Shown here: piece by piece, positions 9,788-20,648 of the stretch | How the letters are laid out: every line of letters begins with the position of its first letter | Position numbering within the stretch: the stretch's first letter is position 1 | Source of the DNA: Saccharomycopsis crataegensis | Taxonomy: Eukaryota; Ascomycota; Saccharomycetes; Ascoideales; Saccharomycopsidaceae | Reading direction: 5' to 3' | Length of the DNA: 64,000 nucleotides | Assembly: GCF_037102585.1 (NCBI RefSeq) | Contig: NW_027043819.1 | Location: forward strand, 930,001-994,000 | Position numbers and translations under genes: made by a program | Notes under the pieces: generated by a model | Databases searched by the model: none | What the model was told of the DNA's origin: nothing | Seen by the model: only the letters and a program-made list of their open reading frames with translations

Positions 9788-10932
9788 CGTGGAGTTGTAA
9801 TATTTGTAGTGAAATTGACGATGGCAACTGACAGGGTTCCAAAACTTAAGCTTCGAAGTAGCAATGACGGATGGAAGAGTACTAGTTACAAGCAGATTTC
9901 TTTTAAGCAAAAACTTGCTAGCAAAAAAGTTCATAAAAAAAAAACGAAAAACAATAAGTAAAACCGACTTAAGTAAAGGTGCTAACCACTTCCCAACGTT
10001 GGTTTTTGAGCCTTTCACTGGCAATTCACGGGGACGGCCCATAGATAAGGTACCGTAACGGGAAAGGTTATTGACGCTGGTGCTGCTCTGAGGGGAACAC
10101 CAATTCCTCCTTCTCGGAAGCATCGTTTGCTAGTAAAGTGGAAGCAGAAGGAAAATGAAAAAAAAAAAATCATTTACAAATATCATCACAAGCTTCTACT
10201 CAAAAATCTAAAATGAATTCCAACACACATCCCTCAACCAGAGAGCACCAAAAGCTTTGACGCAGGCCTTGGGAAGCACTGGTAGCGCTGATACTTTTAT
10301 TTTTGATTTTATAGGGCTTGATCAAAAACATATTAGGAATATTGGCAGGAACTTGAAAATATCATGGAAATTTTGCTTCCATGCTTTCTATTTCAATATC
10401 TGACTTCCAACTGAAGCGGGATATTTCAAAGATATCTTTGCCCCCACGTAATTTCCTCATGAGGCTGATTCACAAAAAGCTTCAAACTTTGCTGCCATTG
10501 AAGGCAAAAACTCTCTAAGCGTTTTCTGCCATTTCTATATCCCACATACTGTTCTTAATATCCCAACAGGCTGCCATATAATATCGTGGAAGTATCGCAA
10601 GAGCAGAAAACCGGGAAAGGGGGGCGCCTGCTCATCTCTTGGTGTCTGGGTGTTTTTCCTTTGTCTTGTCAGCAGACCCACTAAATCAAGCCACCCGGAC
10701 ACCAGACGATGTATTTCCGAAAAGGGGAAAACCATAACAAAGCTGCGAGATTACTTTTTTTTCTTTTCTGTTCCTTCTCAGAATTTTGCGATTTTCACCC
10801 TTTTTTTTTTTATTTATATATAATTTTGTTTGTTTCGAGAACAAGGTAAATTTGATCTAACGGTTATCAGACATATTGTTGGTTACTTAAACAACTTGCC
10901 ATCGTCCCATTATATGAGAACATATACATCAA
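9788..10932. other. Divergent intergenic region DUG1 / F-BAR gene
   Basis: This holds the in-frame upstream extension of DUG1 (9788-10123) and then about 800 bp with poly-A/T tracts. A T-rich block near 10750-10830, just before the F-BAR ATG, is promoter-like. No other gene is supported. Confidence 0.6.
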
Positions 10933-13308
10933 ATGGCTTCAGCAGAGATATTTGACGGGAGTTTCGTCAACCACTTCTGGGGCAAAGATGAAAGAGGCTC
11001 GGAGCTTGTGTTCCAGCGGATGTTCCAAGGTCAGCAGACGTGTCAAGAATTGATAGACTTCTATAAAGAGAAGATGCAACTAGAAGAAGAATATGCCATG
11101 AAATTGAAAAAGCTTTCTAGAAAGAAACTTGGTGATAATGAAACCGGCACCATAAAAAACGCCTTCGAGGTCTTGAAGAAAGAGTACGCAAACATGGGTG
11201 ATGCTCATTTGAAAGAGGTTCAAGATATTGAAAACGAGATTTTGGCGCCATTGTTCGAATTTAGCAAGCTGTTTGAGAATGAAAAGTTGCAAGTGGAAAA
11301 AATTACCAAATCAATTTTGAAATCGAAGCTGCACTTGTTCCAACAAATGGAAAAGGCTAAAAACTCTTACTCCAATGATTGTATCAAATTGTATAACTTA
11401 TACTCCAAGAATCAAGGTGAGAATTCCAGCGCGTTTAGATCGCAAGTGGCTCAGTTAGAATCCCAATTGACCAGTTCACGCAGAATTTATGAAGAATCAA
11501 CCAAAGAATACAAGAAGATCTCGGATTCCTGGGTCACTCAGTGGCAAGGAGCCACCAATGATTTGCAAGAGTTGGAGATCGAAAGAATGAACTATTTGAA
11601 GACCAACATTTGGAATTTGTTAAACGTCACTGCCACAACTTGTGTTCAAGATGATAAATGCTGTGAAAATGTCAGAATGTGTCTTGAGAAATGTGACTCT
11701 TATAATGATATCAAAGGGTTTGTGGAAACATTCAAGACTGGAAGTGAGATTTATGAAGCTCCTGAATTTGTGGATTTCTTGCAAGGAGGTACAGAAGAAG
11801 ACAACATGAAACATAGTATTGCCAATTTTGAAAATAGTTTTAGTAGCATGAGCTCTTCAGTGCAATTTGGGAAAAAAAAGGCCCCGGAATCTATACTTCC
11901 TTCAAAGAACAAGCAAGTTACCTTTACCTCTTCTACGAATGTCGGTTCTTCATATTACGGAGACTCTCTTACGTCTAGAATGAAACACGAGGACCACGAT
12001 GAGGACATTATGACAAGGATCACCAAAGAAAAGCGACTTGAAGATAGGCACAATGATGTGGATTTTAAGAAGCAATTTGACTCTTTGAATTTTAAAAAAA
12101 ATGAAGAAGATGATGATGATGATGAACCCGTTAGAAAAATTGAAATCAAATCACCATTTGGAACAATCCAAACTGTTTCTCGCCCTGCTGCCACCCATTC
12201 CCACCAAACACAATTGTCTTTGTCAAGCTCACCAATCAAACAAACCCAGCATAGCCCAACTTCTAGTACCGATGGCTTCAACCATAATAGCGATACCGCT
12301 AGTTCTTCGGGCTCCTCTACTGGTGAATCTAACTCTTTGGTTACCAGACAAAGCACTAATGCATCATCGCAAACCAGCTCCAATTTCTCGAACTCATCCA
12401 ATAAGACATGGAGCTCGCCTACTAGACGTCGTAGTAAATTGGGTATGCAAGGTTGGATGTCTGATGTTGCGTTTTCCAATAAAAAACCAACGACTTCTAC
12501 TTCTGTGCCAGATCTCAATGATCACCAGCAAAGAATGAAGGAAGAGAAACAAGCGCAAGTAAACAGATATTACGAGCAAAACAAGAATGATGATTCTATT
12601 TTGAATACTTCTACTATGCGCAACTTCAACCCTGAGGAAGTGGGAGTGGAAGACCCATTGAGGGCCGCGTTGGAAGATTTAAAGATTGGTGGCAATGGTG
12701 ATTTCAACGCTCTTAAAGAAAGACATAATTCTATCAAATCTAACCGTTCCAAAAAACACACTCCGAAATCACAATCATCACCTGCAATCACTGAACAAAA
12801 GGAGCCAGCAAAGAGAAAATCTATGGTCGATATGCTCAAGCAAGCCTCATCTAACCCACAAATGGATTTACAACTGTCACAGCACCAACAAAAGCATCAA
12901 TCGATAATGGTCAATCCGCAACCACGCCAGAGCAATGGTGGTGCTAATCCTATGAATAGACCAAAATCAATGATTGAAATTGCCGAAATGAATTCTATGA
13001 AATCTTCAATGCAAACTAACGCAAATTTTTCTACCTCCACTTCTACTGTTGCGTCCAGAGCTCCAAAACAAGTTCCGTTAGCTCCAAATGGTTTACCATT
13101 GATCTCCTCCAACGGAAGGCCGGTCTTAAGACATGCTAAAGCTATTTATGAATACAATGCCTCGATCCCAGAGGAAGTTACATTCAAGAGAAAGGATTTG
13201 ATGTTAGTTTTGGCGATGCAAGATGATGGTTGGTGGGAAGTCGAGGTATTAAACAATAGGGGTAGTAGATTTGGATTAGCACCAAGTAATTATTTGGTTC
13301 CTGCTTAG
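10933..13308 (+). CDS. HOF1: F-BAR/SH3 protein of the Hof1/Cdc15 type
   Basis: 791 residues. An F-BAR domain occupies about residues 8-290 (starting FVNHFWGKDERGSELVFQRM, with long charged helices and an FYKEKMQLEEEYA signature). The middle is Ser/Thr/Asn-rich and disordered, with a short acidic DDDDD run and several basic phosphorylation-like patches. A C-terminal SH3 domain (about 735-791) shows AIYEYNA, DDGWWEVEV and GLAPSNYLV. Hof1/Cyk2 and fission-yeast Cdc15/Imp2 link the cytokinetic ring, septins and formins. Domain order and the N-terminal W-x-D block fit this group better than Bzz1, which carries two SH3 domains. The gene name is assigned by architecture only. Confidence 0.85.
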   Translation: MASAEIFDGSFVNHFWGKDERGSELVFQRMFQGQQTCQELIDFYKEKMQLEEEYAMKLKKLSRKKLGDNETGTIKNAFEVLKKEYANMGDAHLKEVQDIENEILAPLFEFSKLFENEKLQVEKITKSILKSKLHLFQQMEKAKNSYSNDCIKLYNLYSKNQGENSSAFRSQVAQLESQLTSSRRIYEESTKEYKKISDSWVTQWQGATNDLQELEIERMNYLKTNIWNLLNVTATTCVQDDKCCENVRMCLEKCDSYNDIKGFVETFKTGSEIYEAPEFVDFLQGGTEEDNMKHSIANFENSFSSMSSSVQFGKKKAPESILPSKNKQVTFTSSTNVGSSYYGDSLTSRMKHEDHDEDIMTRITKEKRLEDRHNDVDFKKQFDSLNFKKNEEDDDDDEPVRKIEIKSPFGTIQTVSRPAATHSHQTQLSLSSSPIKQTQHSPTSSTDGFNHNSDTASSSGSSTGESNSLVTRQSTNASSQTSSNFSNSSNKTWSSPTRRRSKLGMQGWMSDVAFSNKKPTTSTSVPDLNDHQQRMKEEKQAQVNRYYEQNKNDDSILNTSTMRNFNPEEVGVEDPLRAALEDLKIGGNGDFNALKERHNSIKSNRSKKHTPKSQSSPAITEQKEPAKRKSMVDMLKQASSNPQMDLQLSQHQQKHQSIMVNPQPRQSNGGANPMNRPKSMIEIAEMNSMKSSMQTNANFSTSTSTVASRAPKQVPLAPNGLPLISSNGRPVLRHAKAIYEYNASIPEEVTFKRKDLMLVLAMQDDGWWEVEVLNNRGSRFGLAPSNYLVPA

Positions 13309-14633
13309 GAAAATTATTATGTTTGATTCATATTCCCAAACCCATGGTATGTTTTTTGTTCTTTGCTCTTCTCTCTTTTTTCGGCTGACCTTGACTTTTT
13401 GATTGTTGTTGTTGTTGTTTTTATTAAATTTTTCTGGTTTATTCTTGATGAAACTTTGTTATTGTTACCTTACCTTGTTATTCTCTTTTACTTCGTATGT
13501 GATGTCCATTTTTATATTGTATTTTTTACTCCTCTTCTTGTTTCTCAAATATATATAGTACATATAACGGATATATTATATACGCTATTGATTTACTATT
13601 GTTAACGTCTATTTTTTGTAATATATTATTAAACTAGCGTTGTTTCCATTTTGTGCAAGGGTTGATTTCAGTTTAATCTATCGGAAGATAATGCAGCTAG
13701 ATTGAGAGATATTATGTAGGAACTTTTTTCCTATATACACAAGGAGCTACGTATAGATGTGGATGGTCTTATAAACACGTACTATTAATATATACTAAAA
13801 TATCATAGCAGCACACTAAAAGGACGCCAAGCCAGGAAAAAAAAATAAAAAAAAAAGACCGTTTTAGAGACTTTCGAATGGTGTAAAAAGTTCAACACCA
13901 ACATCAACATAAAAATAAGAGTTTACGGTGATTAAGAACTTCTTTATTGTAATCGAGTGATTGAGTACCACTTCACTTGTGTGTGTGTGTGTGTGTGTGT
14001 GTGTGACGCGTGGTTGAATATTTAGCTGTATTTTTTTTTTTTAGTGTCTTTTTAGTTAATGTTACACCACAATGTTTGTCATTTTGGTGTCCTGTTAGTG
14101 TGCTGCATGTAAACTACCAACCACCAAACAGATGTTGCGACGTCACAACTGTTAGGTTATGTTTCTGATTTGTCAGAGGAGCTTATCTTTGTAGAGTCTG
14201 CTCGTATCGCCCGTTATTAATAACATCATTTCCACCAATTTTTTTTTTTTTTTTTTGCTGGTTGGTCCTGTCGTGTGAATCACGCATATATACTCTCACT
14301 AATACTCATTCATTAATATTTGACAACTTCTTTTTTGAAAAGAAAAAAAAGAGAAAAACAAAATCCAAAAGATTCCTCGTTAATTTACAATATTTTCTTA
14401 AAGCGCAACTTTTTTTTTTTTTTCTTGATTACGATAGTGATGAGGGAAACAATGGTAATTTAGTACCAACATTATACATGGAAGCACGTCACTATGATCG
14501 CCCGAATGCGGAACACTGGAAAAATCAACATGAAACTTTTTTACTAGGTGTTTTTTTCTTTTTTGCAATAAAAAGAGTGTGATTCGCAATATGGATGGGA
14601 AAATGTTCTTGAAAAGGATTATTTACATCCATC
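13309..14633. other. Gene-free stretch with simple repeats
   Basis: T-rich 3' flank of the F-BAR gene, a (GT)n tract near 13979-14005, and several poly-T and poly-A tracts (14030, 14240, 14410). Short open frames here are low-complexity and not credible. The distal part is the promoter of the MFS gene. Confidence 0.6.
13979..14005 (+). repeat. (GT)n microsatellite
   Basis: About 13 GT units in non-coding DNA. Confidence 0.9.
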
Positions 14634-16184
14634 ATGGATTCTGTTAACTATAAGACCGAACAGAATATAGAACTCTTTGAAATAAATGACGACAAGAAAA
14701 ATGAGGACTATGAACCATCACAAATCTCATTGAATGAGGATTTTTTCCTCAATGAAACATCCAAGAAGCTCAAAGTCCAAGAGCTTGCTGATGAATTGCA
14801 AGTCGATCAGAAGAAGCTCATGATGAAGACCGACATGTTCGTGTTGGCCCCATTTTGTCTTCTTTATCTTGTTGCGAATCTTGACCGTACCCATTTTGGG
14901 CTTCTTTATCTTAATGGTCTCACCTCGACTCTCAAAATAACCCAATTGCAGTATTTCGCTGCCTGTGCTGCGTTCTTTTCACCGTATGTGTTTTTCCAAT
15001 TTTTCTCAAACTTGATCTTGAAATCCGTCAGACCACATTTTTGGATTAGTATTTCTGTGCTAATGTATGGGACCTTTGTTCTTGCCTCTGGGTTTGTGAA
15101 AAGTTACGGTGGATATGTCGCTTGTGAGTTCTTTCATGGGGTGTTCCAATCAGGCTGTGATAGTGCCGTGTTTTATATTCTTGCCCATTATTATGAGAGA
15201 CGAGAATCACAAAAGAGAATCTCTTATCTCTACTCCACTCAACACGTTGCTATCCTTGTCAATAATCTTATATGCTACGGTGTCAACCTTCATATGCATA
15301 ACCGTTATGGGCTTGAAACCTGGAGATGGTTATTGATTATCCAAGGTGCTATTACCATGGGCTCTGCGTTTATCTTGTTTTTCATCTTGCCAGATTTTCC
15401 TGAAGGCATGAGATTCTTCAATAACAATGAATCAATCTTCATTATCAGAAAGTTGGAAGTCTATTTTGGAAAGTCCGGGTACAATATCAGCTTCTCTAAA
15501 GGCGAAATTTTCGAAACACTCAGGGACCCAATGGTGTGGCTTCCCGGACTTACTGCCGTGTTCTTAGGCTGTATTCCTTATGTTTACACGTACATCGAGA
15601 CCATCGCTTTTACATTTTTCGGCTTTAGTCCGGAACTTGCTATGGAAAAGGTAACATACACATATATTTGTGGGTTCTTTTATATGATCATAACGGGATA
15701 TTTATCTGATTACTTTTGTAAAAGATCCCCCTTCATCATTTTCAGCTCATTACTTGGGTTGTACGGTCTTTTAGCAATTCGGTTCGCGAATCCAGGCGAT
15801 AATTGGAGATACTCCCTCATTTTCTTCGTTACTGCTGGGTCATATGCTGCCTTCCCACACTTTGTTGGCTGGGCTGCCTTCAATTTATGCGGTCACTTGA
15901 GAAGATCGGTGGCGACATCCCTCATCATCAGTTTGTCGGATTTGTCGGGCCTTTATGGATTCTTCGTTCTTTTTAATAACAACATAAAATTTACCAAGGC
16001 TCTCACAGTAGGGTTTGTATGGGAAATAATCTCAATAGTGCTTGTTCTTGGGTGTGTGTTCTTGGTTTATCATGAAAACAAGAAGAAAAGATCAAGAGAA
16101 TACAAAGATAATTTCAACCTGCTTTCTGAAAGAAAAAAGATTTTGGCTGGAGACAAAGACCCAAATTTTGATTATATTTACTAG
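14634..16184 (+). CDS. MFS permease, Dal5/anion:cation symporter type
   Basis: 516 residues with a hydrophilic N terminus (about 65), about twelve hydrophobic segments and a basic C terminus. The start MKTDMFVLAPFCLLYLVANL...R is the typical first helix of the allantoate/nicotinate/pantothenate (Dal5-like) permeases, where a 'xLDR' follows TM1. LPDFPEG closes TM6, another hallmark of that family. Substrate cannot be read from sequence; vitamin, allantoate or other organic anions are known for relatives. CTT is used unusually often compared with neighbouring genes. Flanked by long gene-free stretches on both sides. Confidence 0.85.
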   Translation: MDSVNYKTEQNIELFEINDDKKNEDYEPSQISLNEDFFLNETSKKLKVQELADELQVDQKKLMMKTDMFVLAPFCLLYLVANLDRTHFGLLYLNGLTSTLKITQLQYFAACAAFFSPYVFFQFFSNLILKSVRPHFWISISVLMYGTFVLASGFVKSYGGYVACEFFHGVFQSGCDSAVFYILAHYYERRESQKRISYLYSTQHVAILVNNLICYGVNLHMHNRYGLETWRWLLIIQGAITMGSAFILFFILPDFPEGMRFFNNNESIFIIRKLEVYFGKSGYNISFSKGEIFETLRDPMVWLPGLTAVFLGCIPYVYTYIETIAFTFFGFSPELAMEKVTYTYICGFFYMIITGYLSDYFCKRSPFIIFSSLLGLYGLLAIRFANPGDNWRYSLIFFVTAGSYAAFPHFVGWAAFNLCGHLRRSVATSLIISLSDLSGLYGFFVLFNNNIKFTKALTVGFVWEIISIVLVLGCVFLVYHENKKKRSREYKDNFNLLSERKKILAGDKDPNFDYIY

Positions 16185-17924
16185 ATATTTCTGTTTCTAT
16201 TATTTTGTATTTCATTTTTCTTTTGATTTTCGGTTTTCATATTATGTTATTTTACGCTTTTTGGTTGCTCTTTTTTTGTTTTTTTTACGCATATTGGTTG
16301 TTAGACGTTGAAAGATGCTGCCTTTATCATTTCCTATGGTGATTTCCCTTTTAGAAAAGTTTCTCTATGGATGATGATTCCTCATACTACTTATTATTGA
16401 TGTCTTATCTTACCAAATTTGATATCCCCTCATTTGAAAAAATACTGGCAATTTGGTGCACATGTAAGATATCTAGGATTGATTGCAAAAGGTTCACTGG
16501 GATGGCAAGAATACTGATGAGCTGCTGAAATCATCTTTGATGTTTTAATAAAAAGATACTCAATGAAAAAATGATAAAATAAAAAAGATAAAATGGTTTA
16601 AATGATTTTATCTGAGGCCGGATTCCAGTTTTTTTTTTTTTTTTTTTTCAGTCGTTGGTTGAGATCTTCTTCATGTTGAAAAGAGAAGCCGAATAATTGA
16701 ATTTTCCCGCTGCAGTTTTCCCAAACCTCGCTTTATACTACTGTTGTCGAACCCTGGCATGTAGAGAGCGAGTCCCTAATAAACTTTGGCCTTGAGGGTA
16801 GACAGGAAGGAGACTACACGAAAAAAAAAAAAATCGGCTAAAAGCAATGATAATTGCTGGTAAAAACATACCACTCTGACCTTGGCCTGTCCCCCCTATT
16901 CGTGACCAAGTAAGCCTACGCTCAACCAAACAGGATTCAACAAGCTAACCTGAAGCTAATTATCTCTATCTTTGCACGAGTAAGGAATTAGGTATGGAGG
17001 CTTATGAACAAATATTTCTCATAATATATAGCACAGCGTGCTACTGCAATAATTGGATGCACGCTAGTCTGGTGGTAACACTTACAATAAATGCATCCTA
17101 CACAACAGCAATAGGGGGCATGCCGCCTTATGCCGGTGTAAATAGTGGGAGCGGAGAGGTCCCGTAGGATGAACCCACAACTAAACTTGATTACATGGGT
17201 AAATGTGAATCAACAAGTGATTATTTCACAACAAAGTTAGTGTGCTATGCGACAGAGCGGTGTTCCCTGATAATCAGGTACAGACAGGTATGGTGACCCA
17301 TACTAGTTAGCAGTAACTACGTAGTGTATGTAGGCTTCGTGGGCGGAGGAAGGTCAGCGAGGAACAACCTGGATAGAGTAACCCCATTAAAAAACCTACG
17401 AGAATCCATCTCTCTCATATTTGATCTACACCCCCCACATTGAATTATATATGAAGCTAATACGCACACTTGATGCTACCAATTGCCTTCTAGCTACAAT
17501 ATAAATATTCAGCGTTGTGGCAACCAGAAAGAGATAGCAACAAGAACAGGAGCTAAAGTCTAACCCCGAGTCTTCGCTAGTGCTATGAATGAAACAGTGA
17601 CTACTTTGGTTTCTGAACATTTATCCGAAATGTGTGAAATTGAAAAACAGAGAAATCGATCAATTCTTGTTGGGGTCTGTCCATAAAACATAGTAACTAT
17701 GCTCGTGATATGCACGATAGTACGAAAGATTTTCTAAGGAACGTAGGTTTCAAAGGATGAGAGTATACTACACGAGAAGACAAATAAAGATGATTCCTGG
17801 TAAATGCCTCTCTGAACTTGACATTCTAGGGCTGCCTTGGATGTTCCTCAAGAGCGTCCTCCTCACAAAGACTTTCAAGTGTACGTTAGTGATTTTTGAC
17901 CCATGATGTGAATACACGCCATAG
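16185..17924. other. 1.7-kb gene-free stretch of unusual composition
   Basis: After a T-rich MFS 3' flank, the part from about 16900 to 17650 has mixed composition without long homopolymers or long frames. It contains short inverted repeats such as GTATGG-TGAC-CCATAC near 17289-17304. I see no gene. A structured ncRNA or a decayed gene are both possible. Confidence 0.4.
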
Positions 17925-19725
17925 AGAAGCAAATCTTATGACGGAAACGTGTTTTGCAGCCCATCTTTAAAAGTATATGTGTGTGTCAATAAAGCGCATC
18001 CAAGTCAGGAGCTGTGGGCAACTTTAAGAGGGCCTGTGCTTACAAATATTTTCCAACATTTAGATGTTTGTGAGCTTTCATCAATATTACGAGCATTGCT
18101 GAAAAAGCATAGGGCATATGAATGTGCGTTGTTTGTATTGCTTGGCTCAGTGGAGATATATTGTCAGGTGCCGAATAACTACAAGAAGTACAAGAGGCGC
18201 GCGAGTATTCTTGAAGTCACCCAAGAATATAGAATTATCTCTGATTCTAGTAACAAACAGAAGCGACTTCCAGTTGTTCGTATATATTGCAACGACCTTC
18301 CAAAAATTGCAAAATATCTGGCGGTGATAAAAAAGATTATAATTTATGCGAAAAAAGAGGTTCTATCTTTTTGGGATTACGAGCCAATAGCCTTGAGAAA
18401 ACTCAAAATCATCCAGTTGTTTTTAAACTGTTGTACAAGGGTTAGGGAAATTGAGATTGGTTTTCATCCTATTTGTCGATTTCCCGAATCGACTCAGTTT
18501 TTAAGAATCATTAATGCGAGTTTTGCTTCATATTCTCCCACATGTTTTCCCACGTATCTGAGTCGAAATACTATAACTTTGAGCGACGTAGGCTTCCCTC
18601 AGAATATCAGAAAAATATATATTGAAACAGTGACATTTGGCAGTGGTTCTGTGTAAAAATGGCGTTCCTCAGAGCTTGCAATGTTGCAAAAACTTAAAAA
18701 TTTTGGATCTATCTTCCAATCTGTTCCTCCAAATCAGCCAAAGTATCCAAGCTCTTCAAAATTTGGTATCGCTAAATCTTGAAGAAAATTTGGTTTCTAA
18801 AATAGAAAACTGGGGGAACCTCAGCAAATTGGAGTGGCTACTGTTGAAAAATAATAGAATTAAAAGACTTGAAGGTTTAAAATTGCCCAAGCTCAAAATT
18901 TTGAACGTTAGTGAGAATTGCCTCAATGAAATTGAAAATTTGCAAGACCTACAGAGCCTCGAAGAGCTCAATATTTCGTCCAATGGTATGTTCAAGGATT
19001 TTGAAGGATTGTACATGTTGGCAGATACGCTTACTTCTTTATCTTGTATTTTACGTGCCCATCCAATATTTGTGGATCTTGCAAGATTTACCAAACTAAA
19101 TAGCATCAAAACTTATGATTTCCTGATCCGCTTTGATAGATCGCTAATTTTTCACAACTTGGAGGAACTGCTGTCGATACACACTAGTTATAACACTTCA
19201 CTTTCAAATGTGAATCTCTCATGTATCAAGGAGCTAAAGCTTTCTGGAAACAAAATTTATAATGCGAGTCACTATGAAAATGTGTCTCTCATTGGGAAAA
19301 TGACAATTTTAAAAGTTTGCTGTTTGACTAGAATTGGAATATCTAGCGTCAGTTACCTTGCTACATGCACCAAGCTTCGCAAGCTTGATTTATCAGATAA
19401 TAGGATAAGATCACTCGAAGGAATTCAGAATCTTCGATGTTTCGAGTCCCTTGATATTCTGAAAAACAAATTGCATAGCTTGCAGAATGTTGTTGTGAAT
19501 TGGCCACTGATGACGTATTTGGATCTTTCCTTGTGTGAGATTGTTGAATTGCCAATTTTCATCGCCCCAAAATTATCAAAGTTGCTATTGGAAGGTGATA
19601 AAATCCCTTTGCGACAGTTGGCCAGGTTGAGAAAGCTAAAAAGTTTGAGATACTTAGTACTTAATAAAGTTGATATGTCTAAGAGAAGGGCTGTCGGTAT
19701 ACACGTACTATGCTCAACATATTGA
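17925..19725 (+). pseudogene. Leucine-rich-repeat gene, broken (frameshift, no ATG)
   Basis: Two overlapping frames make one LRR protein. The first part (17925-18656) has no ATG: its frame opens after a stop at 17922 and contains no Met codon. It has an F-box-like stretch (LTNIFQHLDVCELSSIL). The second part (+1 frame, readable from 18637 to 19725) has about ten LRRs of the LxxLxLxxN kind (LKILDLSSN, LRKLDLSDN, IKELKLSGN), SDS22-like in spacing. The two frames overlap by 20 nt, consistent with one indel. No canonical yeast +1 slippery heptamer is visible in the overlap. An upstream exon is conceivable (TTTTGCAG at 17952-17959), but no TACTAAC precedes it. A relative of fungal F-box/LRR proteins is my inference. 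Confidence 0.6.
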
Positions 19726-20648
19726 AAAGAGGAAAACAAAAAAAAAGAAAAAAAAAAAAAGAATTATGTGGATAATATCCTGAGAATAAGATGTTGATGA
19801 TTTTCGCTGGTGTTTGGTACTTTAAATATCAGAATTCTTAATGAAAGAGAGGGAGAGGGGAAATTTTTGTATACAACAATATGTTTTCAGATTGCGATAA
19901 TTTATAATTTTTTGTTTTAATACGTATGTAGTCTTACGCTTTATGATCAGTAATTTACTTTGATTTCTTTTCCAAATAAGATCCAACCAATAAAAAGCAG
20001 CAGCATAAAGACAATAAAACATAGTTTTAAGAGATTAAAAACAAGCGATATTAAACCTTTATGGATGAGAATAAAAAAAAATTAATACACGAGAAACCAC
20101 CCCACATACACTAAAACAGGCAAAAAAATATTCCTATACGTTTAATAATTTTTTGTTTCATCATCAACTCTTCTTCTTTCAACTTGTTTCCTTTCTCCTT
20201 CATATTTTGTTCCTCTGTTTCTACTATAAGTTATGCATGTTGAGGATACATGTTGGGCTTTTTGTAAGCACAAGCTGAGGCACCACAAATCCAAAGGTCT
20301 TTTGGCTTCTGGGCTCTAGTGAAATGGCAAATATATAGTAAATTGAATATATATATATATATATCTTAACAAAAAATAATAAAAGTGCTTACAACCTTAA
20401 AGGGCTCTTTATATTAAATTTCACTAAGCACTTACAGGGTGCCACACCCATCGTGAAAAATAATAATAATAAAAATAAAAAAAAATAAAATCGACAGTAC
20501 CTCTAAAGTATGCCAAAACTTGTCCCGTAATTTCAACATAGGGACACTATATTAGCTACTATCGTTGTTTGTGTTCCTCTCCCATTTCCCTGTGCTTAAA
20601 ATATTTAACGTTCTTTTAGTCTTTCTTCCCTATCAGACACCACAAATA
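19726..20648. other. Intergenic between LRR pseudogene and C
   Basis: Poly-A-rich, with an (AT)n tract at about 20346-20364. It holds the GGGTG/CACCC palindrome of the C promoter. No gene seen. Confidence 0.6.
20437..20449 (+). promoter_or_regulatory. GGGTGC-CACACCC palindrome upstream of C
   Basis: GGGTGCCACACCC lies 200 bp upstream of the C start codon. It matches the B promoter element apart from a central two-base difference, and both sites have the same orientation to their genes. Confidence 0.35.

Noticed and set aside
14262-14582. Small gene upstream of the MFS permease
   Set aside because: The frame is made of poly-A/T-encoded Lys and Phe runs and overlaps the MFS promoter.
16900-17400. 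SRP RNA (SCR1)
   Set aside because: A few short blocks resemble yeast SCR1, but the helix 8 signature and Alu-domain order are not met.
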